Notes: generated by a model from the sequence alone, not told the origin. 64,000 nt of DNA from Sequoia sempervirens (GCA_007258455.2 VDFB02270651.1:491978711-492042710), one strand, 5' to 3'; counted from the stretch's first letter, positions 35,478 to 47,681 are shown. Program-made: numbers and translations.

Positions 35478-36950
35478 ATGGGTGGTGAAAGTTGCAGGGT
35501 CAAGCTGATAAGCAGTGAACAGTTAAGGAGTAATCTGAAGCTCTGGAAGAAGTTGGAAAATGGTGGAATTATTGTCTTCATTGAGAAACTCCATGGCTAG
35601 GACCCAAAGGTTACTAGGGTTTTTGCTAAAGAATGGAAGGATGGTGAGATAAAATTGTTTGGTAGACAAGTGGTCATCAATGAACAATTAGTAGTTGAGG
35701 TTACGAGCCTCTTGACGAAGGGTATCAAGTTCTATAGGGACAGGAAGCAATCCAACAAAGCGATCAACAAATTTCCTAAGTCAGACACTGAGAGGGAGGA
35801 GTTACGAAGGATTTCCAAAATATATTATGATCCAGACATGATTGTTTCGCACTAGATGAGGGTCTTGAATGTGTTGATGGAGTATGTCACTTTGGATGAC
35901 CGTTATACTAGAGTCTTTGGGTATCATTTCATCCTCCTTAATCACTTCAGGCATCAGGTCAGGATTTCTTTTCCTTTTTATCTCACTTCTTCTCTGAATT
36001 CCAGTCTGAAAAGCCATAAACAAAACCCTACCAGGTATTCTATTCTTCATGAAGTATTGCTTGTCCTTATTCATGATCATTTTAAAGCCATGTCGGCTCT
36101 GCCATACTAGACACCTTCGTCTAAGGAAAGGGTTGCTGATAAGGGGAAAGGAAAATCTAGGGATTCTCCTCAGAAGAAGGGTAAGAGAAAGGTGTTGGAG
36201 GACCCCTCCTATGATGAGAATGAAGAAGGCTCGTAGTTAGTTTCATTCTCCAGCCACCCTGCAACTCTGCAACTGATAGAGATGAGAGGCCCCATTTCCC
36301 TATGGATCTCAAGGCAGGGGATCACTATTTCAAGGAGGAACATGAATTTCCCATTGATATTCTTGCTATATCCCACAATGGGGATGTAGATAATTTTAGG
36401 CTAATGAGATGGGTGTTCTTTGAAATTAAGGAGATTAAGTTGAACCAGAGAGCCATGAACAGTAAAATGGAGAAAACTGATGAGGATAATAATAGAGGCA
36501 ATGGTAGTGGTCGAGCCACTGATTTATGGACTGAGGAAGAGAAGAAGTATATGGTTGAGTGCCTCAAGAAAACAATGGATGAGTTACAGGATTTCAAAAG
36601 AAACCATGAAGGCAAGTAGGTGGATATGGAGGAGTAGCTAAGGAACATCAAAAAATCTCTCCACAAAGTGTTGGTTATGATTCATAAGATTTTAAAATCC
36701 ATTGCACAGACCATGAATACCATGGTGGAGAACCTGGAAAATTCCCATCATGTTAAAACTGTTGTGTTTCTTGATTTGGACAAAGAGGAAGGGCAGCCAG
36801 ATAGTGGGGGACCGAGTAATAGGACCAGAGAAAATATGAAAAGGAAGGTAGACCAAGCTTTAGTGAACATCCAAGAGATCAAGAAGTCTACACTTAATAT
36901 GAACAAGTTGGAGTAGGAGGTGGCGAAGATCCTAAGGAACCTGGCCTAGG
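35478..36950 (+). pseudogene. LINE ORF3: unknown protein downstream of RNase H
   Basis: About 170 bases after ORF2 an ATG at 35478 opens a frame of about 490 codons lying within the element's target duplications. The front half holds DPKVTRVFAKEWKDGEIKLF, 'EVTSLLTKGIKFYRDRK', 'LNVLMEYVTLDDRYTRVFGY' and 'HFILLNHFRHQVRISFPFYL'. A Lys-rich, Ser-rich linker follows (36110-36235). After a frameshift comes a helical, heptad-like tail (36302-36915) with 'WTEEEKKYMVECLKKTMDEL' and 'LKSIAQTMNTMVENLEN'. Stops are at 35595, 35853, 36108, 36234, 36617, 36635 and 36914, all TAG. The LINE at 59199 has a homologous ORF in the same place. I do not recognise the family. A faint likeness to plant mobile-domain proteins is only an impression. 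Function is unknown; the helical tail suggests oligomerisation. Confidence 0.7.
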
Positions 36951-37121
36951 GGCTGGTTGTTTTGTGGTTTTTTGCTGTGCTGCCCTGGTTTCCACTGTTT
37001 TTGTCTTAGTGGGCAGCATTTTGTTTTTGTTTATGCTCTGCTAATGTTCTATCTTATGCTATCTGATTGTTAAGGGTTTAGGATCCCTTTAAAACCTATT
37101 TGTTCCATAATAAAAAACAAT
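36951..37121 (+). other. LINE 3' UTR with stem-loop and A-rich end
   Basis: T/G-rich sequence after ORF3. AAGGG (37072-37076) pairs with CCCTT (37085-37089) around TTTAGGAT, then TAAAACC and CCATAATAAAAAAC close the element. Stem length and distance to the end match the other three LINE ends in the window. Confidence 0.6.
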
Positions 37122-37129
37122 AGTGGAGT

Positions 37130-38054
37130 GGAGATATCTTGAACAAACACTGATTAATGCCAAATTTCGTGGCTTAATTTGAGGAAAGTGGGAGTGATAG
37201 AAAGCTTGAAGGGGAATAAAAAAGAGAAGAGGGGAGTTGAAATATTTTTTTTTGTGAATTATAGTATTATTTTAGTTACAAACATGTATAAATCTCAAAT
37301 TATTTTATGATGCATAATTAGCACGATGCATTTGGTGAATAAATGGAATTTATAGTTCTATGAAAAGTGCTTGTTATTCTGCATGTTCTCTGGTATATGG
37401 TAAATTTTATTTAAGATTTGTATGATGTTTGTTAGAAGATATTATTCCTTCACCCAAGCAGCTGTTATTTTAAAAAAATGTTAAGATATTTTTTCATCTC
37501 TAAAAGACCTTTATTTTGGACTAATAAACTATGCTCATATTGAGTTATGACAATTTTTTGTAATTTTGTTGGGTATTGAGTTAATTATAAGCTAATCTTT
37601 GTTATGGTTGTCCTTTTGGTCTGAGTATTATCAATGTTGTTTTTGGTCATTTTGGGTTAGAGGTTTATCAAAGATAATCTCTTTTATTTTTCAACCTTTT
37701 GACTTGATATTTATCATTGTTGTTAACCTATTTGACAAAAAAATTATAGTTGTTGTCTCTCTAATAATGGTAATCTTTAGGTCAGAGATGTAACAATGTA
37801 TGTAATTGTCATGTTGACTTTATAAACCAAAATTATGAAAAATTATGTGCCTATATTTATTGGCCTATAAGGTCTAAGTTTTATTGCAATATATGTATCT
37901 GAATGTATCAACTTCTTAGTCTATGTTAGTTCAAATAACTGCAACCTTTGAGTGTGGATGAAGAAATTGTTGGGATTGCATAAACTGTGCATTTTTATAT
38001 TCAAAGAGACATTATAAGACTAGTAGTTATTTTAAATGTTTTTTTGTGTAATAT
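37130..38054. other. AT-rich, nothing recognised
   Basis: Short ORFs only (for example 64 codons at 37599). No repeat edge or RNA was recognised. Confidence 0.4.
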
Positions 38055-38250
38055 ATTGTGACTGAATATGTCACCAATGTTGCTTGCATACAATGATTGT
38101 TTTGTGATTGAATAGGTCACCAATGTTTCTTACATACAATGATTATTTTGTGACCAAATCAGTCACCATTGTTTCTTGCATACAATGATTATTTTGTAAC
38201 CTATTAGATCCCTATTGTTGCTTCACTCTATGAATGATTGGTGATTAAAT
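38055..38250. repeat. 46-bp minisatellite, about four copies
   Basis: The core GTCACCAATGTTTCTTGCAT with ACAATGATTATTTTGTGA recurs at exactly 46-base steps: TCACC at 38071, 38117 and 38163, then a diverged TCCCT at 38209. The fourth copy is degenerate, and a possible fifth trails off. Confidence 0.85.
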
Positions 38251-38859
38251 AACCCTCTGTATTGCTTTCGTTTTGTAAAAAGTATCAAGGTTGAATAAAT
38301 CACTGTTATGCATAAGAGTATGCAATAAATGAATTTGATTATTCTAAAGTCTATTAATGAGACCTTTCAAGTCACAAAACATGAAGATTCAAATGATTAG
38401 AGTTATAATTACAAAACCTTGGTCTATGAAAAAACTAGTTGAAAATTTATTGTTTCTTATCTTATGCTTAGTTGAAAGGTCAACCTCTTGTATAGATTGT
38501 GAATGTAAGTGTTTGTGCTTCTTTTGGGTACCAAAATGAATCATTGAAAAGCTATATTAGGCCAAAGGCCTTGAGATGGTCTTTTTCTTCATAATGGTAA
38601 TGTTTTCAATATGTAGTATTTTCAAGTTTATTTATTAAAAATTAATATGATTAAAAAGTTTATATTTGTACTCATATGAGTACATATATACAAAAAATAT
38701 ACATATACTAATATGAGTATTATTATTAAGAATAATTTCCCTTTTTGACAAATGTATTATATATAAAAAAAGTTGGAATAAAGTTGATGATTGAACCTCA
38801 TAGCTCCCAAAAATCACCTACAACCAAAATGCCTATCACATCTAAAGATAAAAATCCAT
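38251..38859. other. AT-rich, nothing recognised
   Basis: No coding sequence or RNA. A TATATA/ACATAT-rich patch lies around 38670-38770. Confidence 0.4.
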
Positions 38860-39178
38860 TAATATGCTCATGCAACCTTGAGAAGAGATTATCCAGAAAA
38901 GCAACTGAATGTGCAATAAATTAATTTGAATGAATGATTACAATAAATTAGGATCCTTATAAAAGGAAAAGATAAACCTTAGATGAGATTTTGATTAGAT
39001 TTAGACACGTGTCATCATCTCATGCAATGCAACAACTTAACCTATAAATAACCCAATCTAATAATAAAAAATCACTCCTAAGTTTATCTTAAGTGAATAA
39101 AGTAATAAGGGACCTAATAATTAATTAATTATCAAGTGATGTAATTATTGGACAACACCCTACTTAAGATCAACTTAG
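38860..39178 (-). repeat. LTR-like segment related to the compact element's family
   Basis: It ends in ATTATTGGACAACA and is followed by CCCTACTTAAGATCAACTTA, the same order of LTR edge and polypurine-tract-side sequence as at 18571-18600. It contains ACACGTGTCATC near 39005 and CTATAAATAACC near 39042. The outer edge was not found. Confidence 0.4.
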
Positions 39179-40657
39179 GGAGAAGCTAAATACCCTAATG
39201 AAGAATACATTGATGTATGTATGGATGTATGGATGGGTCCTAGTTAGAAGGCCTGATGGGTACCCATTTACAAATAAATGAATCTCTCATAACCAGATAA
39301 AAGGACAACTACATAGGAAAGAATCCTCTCCAAAAGAGATAAAATGAAATAACTGTACTAGTGAAAGAAGGATAGAATAAGGACTCAATGTGACCCCCCA
39401 AGGACTGCTTCTATCACACAAGTACAATAGATGTCCCCCCAGTAGGAGAGAGAGAATTAGGATATGAATCCCCCCATAAAGAAAGAGATCCTATGCCAAT
39501 GATGAATGTTTGAAGACAAAACACGATCCACTACCTACAAACAACATTTCTCCCCTTAGGAAAATATAGATACATTGGTGATTGGAGAATCCAATCCAAA
39601 AATATGGGTGAATCAGGAATCCAAATCCAAATGATGTGCGCCTTTGAAAAGTGCTCAAGTGTCATCATGTTAGAAAGAAATGATGTCAATCCAAAAACCT
39701 ATGAAGATTGATGTAGAACAAGCTCCAAAGATGATGAAGATGATGGGCCAACAACAATGATGTTGTTGTCACCAAAGAGGATATGAATGTCCTCAAATTA
39801 ATATTCCAAATCTACAATTTTATACTCTACAAAAAAGGATGATATGTTTGCAAGATATGAAACCCAAGTAGCTGTCTAAAAGAAGATGAATGTCCTACTG
39901 CACTAAAACAATAGGGGCCAAGGATGTTGAAATGCTAAGCTGATTAAGAACACCAGGAGATGGTGATGGTGCCTCAATCTAAAGAGTGGGAACATGAATA
40001 TAAGTCCCTAAACCATCAAAAAATGCAAGACCTATGATATACTCAAGCTCCTCTAAATTAGATCATCATCAAAAGGTATGGAATCTACATTTGCAAGAGA
40101 AATGAGACAATCTACAACATGATCCTCTAAGTATGGAGAGGTCTGAGGGTCTTCATGGATCTCCCAAAGTTGAGTCCAAATTTTTTGGGGATAATCAATG
40201 TCAAATACAACACACATAGTGTCAAGATCAACACTAGAAAACATCACTCCTACAACATGATCATCAATAATTGGAGTCCATTTTTTGATAGACTTGGAAT
40301 TTTAAATGTTTTATTTAGGATAATCTTGTAAAGCCAAGTAATAGAGAGAAAAAAGGAATGTTTATTTTCTAATTTGAAAGGGTCTTGATTAAAATATTTT
40401 ATATAAAGGCTTATCCCTAAAAGATATCCCCTTTTCCCATGCCAAAATAAAAAGCATGCAATTCCGTAAAAGATTAAAGTTGCATAAAAGAAAGAAAATA
40501 AAAGTGAAGTTGAACACCAAGTAAAGGACAACCAATCTAAAATAAAAGAAACACTTCATGTATAGATGGATTTTTTTGGGTTTAATTATTTTTGGTTTCA
40601 CTTTTGGTGATTGCATGATAGCAAGAAGGAGAGTTACATAAGTTAAAGACCACACAT
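39179..40657 (-). other. Interior remnant of the same LTR family
   Basis: 39180-39260 matches 18600-18665 and 18170-18245: GGGTCCT, then GGCCTGATGGGTACCCATTT. Beyond that the DNA is decayed, with several CCCCCC-centred runs (39390-39470) and no recognisable gag or pol. Confidence 0.35.
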
Positions 40658-43127
40658 ATGAAAGGAGAGTTGCAGAGGTTAAATATAGATAATCCTTTCA
40701 AGATGAGTTTCTACATGGTTCTCATTCTCTTCCTAGGTATGATTTGTATTGTTGAGGTTTCTTATTTCTTAGCTAGGGTTTTCAAGGTAGTTTTATATAG
40801 GGTTTATGGAGGGGATTTGTATATCAAGGATTTCTTTGCTCATGGAGTAATGATATTAGAAAATACCAAAGTCTATCAAACTCCCTAGCTAATACTTAGG
40901 ATAGGATTTTAAAATGACAGTAAAGGTTTGAAGCATAGTCATCGAGACTTGAAGAATAGCCACTGGAGACCATTCACCTTTAGTGGACAATGAGATGCAT
41001 GATTGTGAAAGTGACAAGGAATTTGGTGCTAATGAGATGCTTGTCACTATGAAGGGATTCTACCAAAGAAAGATGGTCAAATGAATAGTGATATGTTTGA
41101 CATAAAAATAATTAGTGAGCATGTGGAGGAAAAAGGTAGGCCATTTTATGAAGAAACCATGGAGTGTAGATAGAAGTTTAAAAGGGCAGTCAAGTATGAA
41201 GAAAATTATGGATAGTGAAACATGTACATCCATCAATATATTGAAATAAAGGATAATCATAAGTCCCTATGACTATTATAGAGGGCATTCAAATGCAACA
41301 AAATACAAGTCTCTCCATTTCTTATTCTCCATGTCTCATATTGCTAGGACTAGAGGATTTATTTCCACTTTCTCATATAGAAGAATACACCTATGGCTTA
41401 GATGCATTCCTTTGTATAATTTGGAATGCACAAGATGTAGAAAATGCATATAGATATTACTTCTTTTACTTGAATTCTACACCTTGATGGATGAACGAGT
41501 TTTCTTTTAGATTCTATAATTACTAAATTATCTATACTAGTAATTTTGGAATGCCCAAAACGATAGTCATTCCAAATGGTCTAAAGAGGGGCAAAAAATT
41601 ATGTGACAATTTTGGTCATAGGTAAAGAAGAAAATGAAGCAAGAAGGATAATCAAAGGAAGTCTAACGAAAGTCAAGCCACAATGTACATGGAAGAGTGG
41701 GCAGTACTTTCAAATGAGCAGTCCTAAGTTCACATGGAACAAAGGATATAACCTTGAAATATACTATAGGGGAAATTAAGTTCAAAGAGATCATTGTCAT
41801 AGGTATGCAGATCACAGAGGATCACTATCATTCAAGAGGATCACAGTCATAAAAAGAAGATCATAGCTAGATGTATGAAAATCAAGGATAGTTTAAAAGC
41901 CATGAGGATAGTCTTACATAAGGGACCTGCATGAAATAGTTAAAAACAACCATTATGAGCATCTAGAATGCAAGAAAAGGAGACACAAAGAAATACAATA
42001 TAAAATAGTCCAAGGGAAGTCATGTATTAAGGAGAGATAGTTATGGTTCATGGTTAGGTAGGGTCTTGGAGAAAGCTTATTTAAGAACAAAGTCAAAGGG
42101 ACAATCAATGTATAACTAAGTTATGTGAGTAGTTTGGAGGAATTTTCAGAAGATTGTTATGAAGGATTTTAACTATACCATTATATAGAGACTTGGTAGA
42201 CATTTAATGCGACTCTCAGTCATATTGACACAAATACCATAATTTTTAGGCTAAGGACTATCAAATGAACTATGATAGTGACTATGAATCCTTGAGAAGC
42301 AAAGAAGACAGTCACTATGAAGGTTCAAATAGGTTGTTATGAGGAAGATATTAAATTGATAAGATCTTGGGGCCGTCACTTTTGTATGTACAGTCCACCA
42401 TATGCATAAACTAGTGATTTATGATAGATGATAGTAGGTAAGGTTTCTAAGTGGTTGACAAAGGACAAAGCTTTAAAGAAGGACACTCCCATATGCATGG
42501 TAAATCTTTTAAGGACTTAAACAAAGGAAGTCTGAACAACACCATGATTGTGATCATTGAAAGATAAATGCACAATTTTGAAGGAGGAAGAGGTATACAA
42601 AGCATGACAGTCATACCTTGAAAAGGACAGTGTTTGACTATCAAGGGTAGTAGGAGTAAATGAAGCTTGCTACAAACATTGTTATGATGGTCAAGTATAA
42701 ACTATTTATGAAATTTCATAAGTTAAATGGCAAGAGTAATTCAAGACACCTTGCAAGGGAAAAAGTACACAAAGGGCAATAGGTTCTAGACATTATGAGG
42801 GAAGTATTTTTAATGAAGACATGGCAGACCTTTAAATGACAGTCAAGGACAATGTTAAAGGATAATTAAAGGTTTCCAAGAGAGAGGTTTATATCTATGA
42901 ATGACCTTAGTTGACATGGACAATGCCATGAGTCAAAAATATGACCAATAAAATTCTATGAAAATCCTATTAGATACATAGATAGCTAATGGACCATGCA
43001 AAGGGAAGACTTCATGAAAAAACCAAGATAAGTAGAGTCACCTTGAATACAATCCACCATGTACACAATAAAGACAAAGCTAAGGAGTTCACCTGGATAG
43101 TTAAAGGGATAACATTGAGTATAGAGT
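40658..43127. other. Decayed DNA rich in GACAGTCA-like words
   Basis: A 76-codon hydrophobic ORF starts at ATG 40658, but nothing supports it as a gene. From 40900 to 43000 variants of GACAGTCA, GTCACTATGA, GATAGTCA and GGACAATG recur at irregular spacing, which suggests an eroded tandem array. No coding sequence was recognised. Confidence 0.3.
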
Positions 43128-43529
43128 TAAAGGGACCACACTTTAGGTCCCACCGATATCCACCCATCTCCTCAAAATTTCCCTTCCCGTCATTCATCGA
43201 AATGTCGAAGGGATTGCAAAATAGCTCCCTCCAACATTGTAATGTCTCCTCGATGAAGCTAGATCTAGATGTCGAGGAGACTATCCACTAAGTCTTGCTA
43301 GCATGTGCCTGTCTCTTCGATGAACCTATCAAGATGTCGAGGAGACTTGTCATTTTTTCCTTCCGACATTCACCTGTCTCTTCGATGAACTTGAAGCCCG
43401 AAGTTGAAGTGCTTACCAGGATGTCGAGGAGACTAGCCATTTCATCCTGCCGAAATTCACCTGTCAACTTGATGAACCTTCGGTCAATGCCTTTTACACC
43501 AGTAAGTTTGAGACACCTTTTTCTCAACA
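43128..43529 (-). repeat. Partial 3' LTR of Copia B
   Basis: It aligns with 48360-48759 and ends in the same ACCTTTTTCTCAACA. It contains three units of the 65-bp LTR repeat (core GATGTCGAGGAGACT). To the left of about 43128 similarity stops abruptly. Confidence 0.8.
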
Positions 43530-43547
43530 TTCTCCCACTTGACGAAG
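43530..43547 (-). other. Copia B polypurine tract
   Basis: On the minus strand CGTCAAGTGGGAGAA directly precedes the LTR's TGTTGAG. AAGTGGGAGA is the common plant Copia plus-strand primer. Confidence 0.75.
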
Positions 43548-43590
43548 AACTTACTAGCTTCCCAACCAACGCTCGAAGTCATTGAATATT

Positions 43591-45180
43591 CTAGGCCCCA
43601 AGGCCCATCGAATTGGTGCACCATTTGAACTTATCTGTACTCACAGGCTTCATCAATGCATCAAAAAAATTTGCCATAGTATCAAATTTTTCCAAACTAA
43701 CCTTTCTATCCTCCACCATATCACAAACAAAGTGATACTGCACGTCAATATGTTTCATTTTGGCATGGAAGGTTAGATTTTTTGCCAAATAAATGGCACT
43801 TTGGTTGTCATAGCAAATAACAATCTGACTTGCATCAAAACCAACATTGGAACACAATATTATAAGCCAAATGGATTCCTTGCAGGCATGAGTTGTTGTC
43901 ATGTACTCAACCTTAGTAGTGGATAAAGTGGCTACAACCTGCCGCTTGCTCATCCAACTAACTACACCACCAAACATCATGAATACATATCCATTGGTGG
44001 ATCTTCTGCTATCAATGTCCCCTACCCAATCAAAATCCACATATCCATGAATGCTAACTAAACTTTGAGATCTAGAAGATTAACCATGATAACATAAGGC
44101 GTACTTAGAATTACCCTTCAAATACCTAAAAACTCTCTTCACAACATTCCAATGTGGCCTTCCTGGATTAGCCATAAACTAACTAAGCACTCTCACTATT
44201 TGGGAAATGTATGGCCTGGTATAGACCATTGCATACATTAAACTACCAACTGCACTTGTATAAGGCACCCTGGTCATGTCCTCCATCTTAGTATGAGATT
44301 TTGGACAATCTTCAACAAAAAGTTTCATTCCTTGCAACACTGGAACAACTAACTACTTGCAATCCACCATATTAAACCTTTTTAGGACATAATTTATATA
44401 CTTGCTCTAGTTGAGCCAAATTTTTCTATTTCCCCTATCCCTTCTGATTTCCATCCCCTGAATATACCTAGTTGAACCTAGATCTTTCACTTCAAACTAT
44501 GTTGAAAATTGAGATTTTAATTTGGAAATCATACCCTTACTATTCCGAATGAATAACATATCATCCACATACAAGACAATAATAAGAAGATGATCATTTT
44601 TAGATTTAAAGTAAACACAATGACCATAATTTGATCTCACAAACCCCAAAGACAACACATAGGTATAAAACTTCTGGTACCACATTCTAGGTGACTGCTT
44701 CAAACCATACAAAGATTTCTTTAATTTGGAAACTAGGTTTTCCTTACCTTTTTTAATGAAGTGCTCTAGCTGGGACATGCAAATATCTTCCTTCAAATCA
44801 CCATGAAGAAATGTTTTCTTCACATCCACCTACTCGATTTCTAAGTCATATGCAGCTACAAGTGACAACAAAAATATGATAGATGCTAGCTTAGCTACAG
44901 GAGAAAAGATTTCCCCATAATCAATTCCCTCCACCTAGGAATATCCTTTCACAACGAACCTTGCTTTATGCTTCTCAACACTACCATCAATACCTATCTT
45001 TTTCTTGAACACCCATTTACATCCAACAGGCTTCCATCCTTCTGGAAAAGGTACCAGATCCCATATATCATTCTTCTTCAATGATGCCATTTCTTTGTTC
45101 ACGGATCCCAACTAGGAATCTGCATCATACATACCCATAGCCTCTCTAAGAGTCTTAGGCTCATCGGTGTTAGAAATCAA
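43591..45180 (-). pseudogene. Copia B reverse transcriptase and RNase H
   Basis: The minus-strand frame 44829-44497 holds KKTFLHGDLKEDICMSQLE, SLYGLKQSPRMWYQKF and VLYVDDMLFI, the RT palm with both aspartates. Upstream (45180-44830) broken pieces of the RT N-terminus are readable. The RNase H frame, 44040-43591, reads DIDSRRSTNGYVFMMFGGVV, 'SWMSKRQ', 'VEYMTTTHACKES' and 'DNQSAIYLAKN', the standard Copia RNase H pattern. Stops separate the two blocks (44041-44496), but both share one frame. The family enzyme copies element RNA in the particle. This copy cannot make a full polyprotein. Confidence 0.8.
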
Positions 45181-45319
45181 AGCATAGGCACAACTGGAAT
45201 CTGACATAGAATATCCAAACCTTTCAGGTTGCCGCTTAGCACGTGTAGACCTCCTCACAAGCTGAGGCTAAGGTTCTTCATCTTTTTTAGAAATTTCAAA
45301 GCTACTTGAGCTCTCCTCA

Positions 45320-46390
45320 TTAGTTGTTATGTGTAAGAACTTCAACTATCTCCTTTCTTTCTTCTTTTTTCTCTAGCTGTAGATCAACTGTGGAAGGTTT
45401 TAGCTCACAAAAGATCACCCTTCTACTATAGAGCACCTTCTTTGTAACTGGGTTCCAAAGCTTGTACCCTTTCACACTGATTCCATAACCAATGGAGATA
45501 TCCTTTATAGCCTTGTTCTCTAGTTTAGATATTTTTTCATTGGGAAAATATGCATGCGCCTCACAGCCAAAGACTCTAATGTGTCTCAATGAGGGCTTCT
45601 TACTAGACCACACTTCCATAGGTGTCTTGTCCACAAGTGCTAAAGTGGGAGATCTATTAATCAAATAACACGTTGTAGCTACAACCTCAACCTAGAAATT
45701 CTATTCCAGACCAGCACTACTCAACATACTTCTCTCCATTTCCATCAGTGTTCTGTTCGTCCTTTCTGCAACTCCATTTTGCTGTGGAGTGTAAGGATTT
45801 GTTTTATTCCTTTTAATTCCATGATCCTTGCAAAACTTAACAAAATCTGCTGAACAAAACTCACCACCATTATCTGTCCTCAAACACTTAATCTTTCTAC
45901 CAGTCTAATTTTCAACCAAGGTTTTAAATTCCTTAAATCAACTAAAAACTTCAATTTTACTTTTGAGAAAATAAATAAATGTGCTTCTCAAATAATAATC
46001 TATGAATGAAACAAAATACATAGATTTCAAAAGAAAAGGAACATTAACTAGACCAGACACATTAGCATGAATATAATCCAGAATACCAGAAGATTTATCA
46101 GGACTAGAATAAAATGAAACATAGTGTTGCTTTCCATATATGCAATGTTCACAAAAACTAAACTCAAGATTGCAATCATCAAGCCCTTCAACTAGGCTTT
46201 TATTTTTCAAATCTTTTAAGCCTTTTTCACCAATGTGGCCAAGCCTCTGATGCCCCAACATTACTGTTTCTACTAAGAGCTTCATCTCCAAAGAGTTTGC
46301 GACCTCAGGAACAACACCTCCTTTCTCTACATGATTATATTTACTTGACTTTGTAGAAGCACTATTACATTGTACTGCACATGCATCCAT
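45320..46390 (-). pseudogene. Copia B pre-integrase zinc region and integrase
   Basis: The frame 46390-45938 gives MLGHQRLGHIGEKGLKDL and then FCEHCIYGKQ, the His/Cys zinc-binding pre-integrase segment. In 45883-45701 RTDNGGEFCSADFVKFCK holds the second catalytic aspartate, followed by NPYTPQQNGVAERTNRTLME with the catalytic glutamate. 45664-45320 continues with LVDKTPMEVWSSKKPSLRHI, VFGCEAHAYFPNEKISKLE and the C-terminal segment. All three lie in one frame, with stops at about 45936 and 45699. This integrase is the best-preserved part of the element. Confidence 0.8.
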
Positions 46391-46736
46391 TTATACAGAG
46401 TTCCAATTCATGCACCCTTAGCCAACACCATAGAGCCTCTAGTCATTCTACAAAAACCATTCGAGAAAGATACTTGCACACCAACATCATTAAGCTTACA
46501 AGTACAAAAAGTAAATTTTGAGCTAGACATGGTATATGCATCACATCATCGACTCCCTTCACTCTTCCATCAGGAAACTAAATTATGACTCTTCCACAAC
46601 AAACAATCTCCAAGTGAGAATCATCACCTAGATACACCCTTCCATGTGCATATTTTTCATACTTTGAGAACCAACCTCTACGAGAGGTCATGTGAAAGGA
46701 TGCACCTGATTCAATCAACCAAACACCTTTTGATGT

Positions 46737-47561
46737 CTAAATCACCAAGGATGCTATGAAGGCATCTGCATTGCTCTGAGAAGATTCATTTTCAGAAGAA
46801 CTATTTTTCTTTTTCTTCTTCTTCTCCTCTTTACAATCTTTCTGGATGTGTCTAGTTTTCCCATAGTTCGAACATTTCACCTTGGAATTTACCATGAGAC
46901 TTTGATCTCTCCTCTGACTTGTATTTAGACTTCTTGTCTTTCTTTTTGCCTTTCTCCTTTTATCTACCTCGAACAACAAGAGCTTCCTTGGCCATCTCAG
47001 AAGATTCTCTCTGCATTTCTTCTAACAACAACGAAGCAACCACATCTTCCATCTTGAAAGTGGTTGTTGTACTCCTAATAGACATTACCAGGTGATCCCA
47101 TGTGTTAGGAAAAGAACACAATAGGAGCATATAATGATCCCCGTCATCTATCTTCACACCAACATACCCTAACTAATCAACGATCATGTTAAATGCGTTC
47201 AATGATCTGCAACAGACGCTCCTTCCTCCATATTCAAAGAATACAACTTCTTCCTCAGAAATAACTTATTTACCAAAGATTTCCCCTAATAAATCACCAA
47301 TCTTCTTCCACAAAATCTTTGTTGTTTTCTCTTCATGTACATTCAAGAGAACTGAATCGACCAAGCATAGTTTGATTAGAACCAAGTGGCTTTCCGGTCC
47401 ATTGCATCCCAGTCATTCTGCAAGGTTGCTAATGGTTTGTTAGAGGACACTACATCCCATAATTCTCGGTCTACAAGCAAGTCTTCCATTTGGAGTTTCC
47501 ACATCTCAAAATTTCCACCGTTGAAATTCTCAATCTCTATTCTTCTGGATGTGCTCGCCAT
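46737..47561 (-). pseudogene. Copia B Gag with damaged zinc knuckle
   Basis: ATG at 47559-47561 starts MASTSRRIEIENFNGGNFEM, then WKLQMEDLLVDRELWDVV, the UBN2/Retrotran_gag-type start of plant Copia Gag. The middle part (47157-46960) includes LLCSFPNTWDHLVMSI and 'EDVVASLLLEEMQR'. The knuckle in 46979-46737 reads CSNYGKTRHIQKDC. The second cysteine is Tyr and the Gly before His is Arg, so metal binding is lost. Frames change between these three blocks. A Lys run and a Ser-rich stretch follow the knuckle. Confidence 0.75.
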
Positions 47562-47667
47562 CTTAAATCTGCAATAAGTTATAAACTTGATTTCTCTGCA
47601 AAAATCCCACTGAACAAGATCAACACAAAAAACCTATCTTACACACAAGGACAACAAAGCTGGCCAA

Positions 47668-47679
47668 GCTTTGATACCA
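47668..47679 (-). other. Copia B primer-binding site
   Basis: The plus strand GCTTTGATACCA is the complement of TGGTATCAAAGC, which matches the initiator-Met tRNA 3' end. It lies two bases from the LTR. Confidence 0.8.
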
Positions 47680-47681
47680 AC

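Larger units (their letters stand above)
29292..37129 (+). mobile_element. Near-complete L1-type LINE with three ORFs
   Basis: AACAATAGTGGAGT occurs at 29292-29305 and 37116-37129. The element between (29306-37115, 7.8 kb) ends in ATAATAAAAA, so it is a target-primed insertion. Contents in order: ORF1 (DUF4283-like, CCHC), ORF2 (endonuclease, RT, zinc-binding segment, RNase H), ORF3 of unknown function, and a T/G-rich 3' UTR with a stem-loop at 37072-37089. The ORF1 frame is open up to the left junction without an early ATG, so the 5' end may be slightly truncated. All frames contain stops, mainly TAG. Confidence 0.85.

Noticed and set aside
38055..38250. CRISPR array
   Set aside because: The units are contiguous 46-bp tandem copies with no unique spacers, in a plant genome.
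40658..40888. 76-codon hydrophobic ORF
   Set aside because: Short, without domain or context; AT-rich DNA readily yields such Leu/Phe/Val-rich peptides.
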